Source: Pseudoneobacillus sp052180215 (lineage in GTDB: Bacteria; Bacillota; Bacilli; Bacillales; Cytobacillaceae). Taken from it: 64,000 bases of DNA. A program made the position numbers and the translations under genes. The notes beneath the pieces were generated by a model. It searched no databases. It was not told the origin of the DNA and saw only the letters and a program-made list of their open reading frames with translations. Shown here piece after piece: positions 61,428 through 64,000 of the stretch. Within the stretch, counting starts at the first letter, position 1; every line of letters starts with the position of its first letter. The DNA lies in contig NZ_CP197471.1 in NCBI RefSeq assembly GCF_052180215.1, positions 3,382,001-3,446,000 of the forward strand, written 5' to 3'.

Positions 61428-63326
61428 TTACATGGGTTGTAGAACAGTATCTCCAACCAAAGCCGTTTCAAAATCATAAACTTTTTCCACATACACCTGA
61501 TGCCAAACCATAAACATGAGCACAGTCCAAATTTTGCGGCTATTGTCCGCTTTGTTTTGGCAATGATCTTCTAGCAGCTTTAATAGATAGGCCTTATTGA
61601 TTAAATGATCCGTATTACTTTCACGGATTATTTTTTTTGCCCAATCATTCATTTCATCCTTTAACCAATGGCGAATGGGTACAGGGAATCCAAGTTTTTT
61701 ACGATTTAGAACATGATCAGGAACAATGCCTTCAGCCGCTTTTCTTAAGATATATTTAGTTGTTCCATTTGCTGTTTTTAAACTGGTTGGAATTTTAGAA
61801 GCAACATCAAAAACAACCTTATCTAAGAAAGGAACACGAAGCTCTAAGGAATGAGCCATCGTCATTTTATCTGCTTTTAAGAGAATGTCTCCACGCATCC
61901 AAGTGTGAATATCAATAAACTGCATGCGGTCAACTGGATCATAGCCTTTGCTTTCAGCATATAGAGGCTTTGTAATATCTGTATAGTTTAACCCTTCTTG
62001 ATAGCCCTTCAAAAGATGGCGTTTTTCCTCTTCTGTAAACATTTTGGCATTTCCAATATAGCGCTCTTCCATTGGTGTTACACCACGTTCAATAAAGCTT
62101 TTACCTTTCGTTCCTTCCGGTAAAACATTTGCGATTCCTTTAAGAACAGCTTTACCAACACGAGGAATTTTATTGAATACTTCTAGTGATTGCGGCTCAC
62201 GGTAAATATTATATCCACCAAATAATTCATCCGCACCTTCCCCAGAAAGAACGACGGTTACATGCTTTCTAGCTTCACGTGCTACAAAATAAAGTGGTAC
62301 ACAAGCTGGATCTGCAAGTGGATCATCCATATGCCACATAATTTTAGGAATTTCATTCATATATTCCTGCGGTGATATGATATAACTAATATTTTCTACA
62401 CCTAACTTTTCAGCTGTTTCCTTGGCCACATCAATTTCACTAAACCCATTATGATCAAAACCAACTGAAAAGGTTTTTATAGCTGGATGGAATTCCTTTG
62501 CTATCGATGCAATGATCGATGAATCAATTCCACCAGATAAAAACGATCCTACTGGCACATCACTGCGCATATGCATCTTGACACTATCAAAAAGAACATC
62601 TTTTATTTCCTTCACAAAGTCAGATTCTGATTTTTGTACAGGGTGGAAGGAAGCTCTCCAATAGCGCTTTACTTCCATTTTCGAACCGATTTTTTTCGTA
62701 AAATAATGCCCTGGCTCTAATTTTTGTATTCCAGCAGTCATGCTATAAGGTTCTGGAACAAATTGATAGGTCAAATAATACTGTAAAGCATCTCTATTGA
62801 GTTCTGTGTTTTCTAAAGCTAATAAAATACTTTTCTTTTCTGAACCAAACAAAGTACGCTCTGCATCCTGATAGAAAAATAAAGGTTTAATTCCAAAGGA
62901 GTCACGTGCTCCAAAGAGTGTTTGTTCTTCCTTATCCCAGATAAGGATTGCAAACATACCTCTTAGCTTTTCAACCGCTTTCTCTTTTAAACGGCTGTAA
63001 AGAGCAATGATTACCTCTGTGTCAGAATGAGTAGCAAAGGTTAAGCCTTCCTTAACCAGTTCTTCTCTTAATTCCACGTAATTATAAATCTCACCATTAA
63101 AAAGAATCCAATAGCGTTCATTTTCATACGTTAACGGCTGATGACCGCTTTCAATATCAATGATACTTAAACGGCGAAAACCAAATTGAATATATTCATC
63201 TAAATAATAGCCATCATCATCTGGACCACGATGGGTAATGACATTATTCATATTTTTAAACAGTTGTTTATCTTCATCACGAAATTGTTGTGCTTGATCA
63301 TGGACACAACCAATAAATCCACACAT
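61428..63326 (-). CDS. asnB: asparagine synthetase, glutamine-hydrolysing
   Basis: 632 residues, identical in length to B. subtilis AsnB. Class II glutaminase with N-terminal Cys2 (MCGFIGCVHD), NGEIYNYVELR and GARDSFGIKPLFF. The synthetase PP-loop is SGGIDSSIIA (about 254-263). LELRVPFLDKVV and RKKLGFPVPIRHWL are typical of the C-terminal domain. Start ATG 63326 after GGAGTAGGTGACTACATA. Lies upstream of nothing but a long AT-rich leader and metK. Confidence 0.97.
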   Translation of the reverse strand: MCGFIGCVHDQAQQFRDEDKQLFKNMNNVITHRGPDDDGYYLDEYIQFGFRRLSIIDIESGHQPLTYENERYWILFNGEIYNYVELREELVKEGLTFATHSDTEVIIALYSRLKEKAVEKLRGMFAILIWDKEEQTLFGARDSFGIKPLFFYQDAERTLFGSEKKSILLALENTELNRDALQYYLTYQFVPEPYSMTAGIQKLEPGHYFTKKIGSKMEVKRYWRASFHPVQKSESDFVKEIKDVLFDSVKMHMRSDVPVGSFLSGGIDSSIIASIAKEFHPAIKTFSVGFDHNGFSEIDVAKETAEKLGVENISYIISPQEYMNEIPKIMWHMDDPLADPACVPLYFVAREARKHVTVVLSGEGADELFGGYNIYREPQSLEVFNKIPRVGKAVLKGIANVLPEGTKGKSFIERGVTPMEERYIGNAKMFTEEEKRHLLKGYQEGLNYTDITKPLYAESKGYDPVDRMQFIDIHTWMRGDILLKADKMTMAHSLELRVPFLDKVVFDVASKIPTSLKTANGTTKYILRKAAEGIVPDHVLNRKKLGFPVPIRHWLKDEMNDWAKKIIRESNTDHLINKAYLLKLLEDHCQNKADNSRKIWTVLMFMVWHQVYVEKVYDFETALVGDTVLQPM

Positions 63327-63662
63327 TATGTAGTCACCTACTCCGTTTCTCTCTTTGAAAATTTACCAAGATAGTCTTAAAAAATATCCTCTCTAATACT
63401 ACCACTGTTTTTTAAAAAATGGCACTGAAAAAGCGGAAAACTTAGCGGTTCAATAGTCCTAATTTTACGAAACAGGAAGAAAAAGGGATACTTTAATTTC
63501 CAGCTATTCGTTTTATTCCCTTAATTAGAGGTTTTATTCCTTCACACTTTATAAGACGAAAAATAAAAACGGGAGTTACATAAAATGTAACTCCCTGGTT
63601 TTAAAGAAGAATAATACAATGTTTTCTTCTATGAAGAATGCTTTCATTTTCTAGAATAGAAA
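63327..63662. other. gap between asnB and metK
   Basis: AT-rich asnB leader (63327-63420), then GGCACTGAAAAAG (63421-63433), which equals bases 4-16 of the IS1182 left end, though no further similarity follows. The metK terminator lies at 63563-63595. No ORF or tRNA seen. Confidence 0.5.
63563..63595 (-). terminator. terminator of metK
   Basis: Minus strand GGGAGTTACAT-TTT-ATGTAACTCCC, a perfect 11-bp stem, then GTTTTTATTTTT. Confidence 0.9.
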
Positions 63663-64000
63663 TTAACGATTAGCTGCTTGTGTTTTTAAAGCTTCAGCTT
63701 TATCTGTTCTTTCCCATGGTAAATCAACATCTGTACGTCCAAAGTGTCCGTAAGCAGCTGTTTGCTTATAGATAGGACGACGAAGGTCTAGCATTTTAAT
63801 AATGCCTGCTGGGCGCAGGTCAAAGTTTTCACGAACAAGTTCAACTAATACATCTTCTCCAACAGTACCTGTACCAAATGTATCAACAGAAATGGAAACT
63901 GGATGTGCTACACCAATTGCGTATGCTAATTGAACTTCCACTTTTTCAGCTAAACCAGCAGCAACTAGGTTTTTTGCAACATAACGTGCAGCGTACGCAG
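63663..64000 (-). CDS. metK: S-adenosylmethionine synthetase, C-terminal part (5' end outside window)
   Basis: About 112 C-terminal residues are visible; the frame is open to the right edge. AARYVAKNLVAAGLAEK, VQLAYAIGVAHPVSI and GHFGRTDVDLPWE match the end of bacterial MetK. Makes SAM from methionine and ATP. The internal ATG at 63941 is not the start. In Bacillus the gene is preceded by a SAM (S-box) riboswitch, which would lie beyond the window. Confidence 0.95.
   Translation of the reverse strand, partial: AYAARYVAKNLVAAGLAEKVEVQLAYAIGVAHPVSISVDTFGTGTVGEDVLVELVRENFDLRPAGIIKMLDLRRPIYKQTAAYGHFGRTDVDLPWERTDKAEALKTQAANR

Noticed and set aside
1..64000. Prophage, defence island or biosynthetic cluster
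   Set aside because: No phage structural, restriction, toxin or NRPS/PKS genes are seen; gene order is core Bacillus chromosome.

Overview
This window is a 64 kb piece of a low-GC Firmicute chromosome. The gene content and order closely match the Bacillus subtilis yt* region (tyrS-acsA-acuABC-ccpA-aroA-ytxJHG-murC-sftA-ytpQ-ytpP ... ytnP-trmB-ytzH-ytmP-amyX ... ytzE-ytgP-ytfP ... leuS ... yttB-ytzC-ytqAB-ytpBA-asnB-metK). Strong AGGAGG-type ribosome binding sites, T-box leaders, a cre box, a sigma-B promoter and sporulation genes (cse60, ytpB) fit a spore-forming Bacillaceae species outside the B. subtilis group. No plasmid, prophage or CRISPR locus is visible. Both ends cut genes: a yppC-like DUF2515 gene on the left and metK on the right.

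Layout. 0-6 kb: DUF2515 protein, T-box-controlled tyrS and a class A penicillin-binding protein. 6-12.6 kb: acetate and carbon control (acsA facing acuABC, then ccpA and the DAHP synthase aroA). 12.8-21 kb: an unusual FtsA-like protein, the ytxGHJ stress operon with a sigma-B promoter, an M29 aminopeptidase, murC, a hypothetical gene and a nicotinate phosphoribosyltransferase gene broken by one in-frame stop. 21-29.7 kb: sftA, ytpQ, ytpP, a lipoprotein, a DUF84 NTPase, ytoP, ytzB and ytnP. 30-43.8 kb: trmB, ytzH, ytmP, amyX, ytlQ, ytlP, the dipeptidase ytjP, an M48 protease with ankyrin repeats, ytzE, an rRNA pseudouridine synthase, a small coiled-coil protein, ytgP and ytfP. 44-47.1 kb: cse60, an IS1182-type insertion sequence and a FUSC-like membrane protein. 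47.5-54.9 kb: rhodanese, T-box-controlled leuS, an acetyltransferase, two small membrane proteins, a cold shock protein, a 3-hydroxybutyrate dehydrogenase-like SDR and yttB. 55.6-64 kb: two small proteins, the ytqA-ytqB tRNA-modification pair, ytpB-ytpA, ytoA, a C39-like protein, asnB and metK.

The genes are mostly ordinary housekeeping. The unusual material lies between them. I found: two MITE-like elements (about 145 and 172 bp) with GGCTSTTTTC ends and 8-bp target duplications; a 440-bp element with imperfect inverted ends flanked by 23-bp direct repeats, inserted at a terminator hairpin; an IS1182-type element inserted exactly in the loop of another terminator hairpin; a 52-bp tandem array of hairpins; a 21-bp tandem array; a family of about 20-bp repeats arranged head-on at two loci; a 57-nt near-perfect palindrome; and two further dispersed repeats. 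ytpR and motPS, expected from B. subtilis synteny, are not here.

Limits: everything was read by eye from the sequence and from remembered family features. No database search, alignment or folding was run. Gene symbols come from remembered B. subtilis homologues and synteny. Start codons were chosen from ribosome binding sites and remembered homologue lengths.
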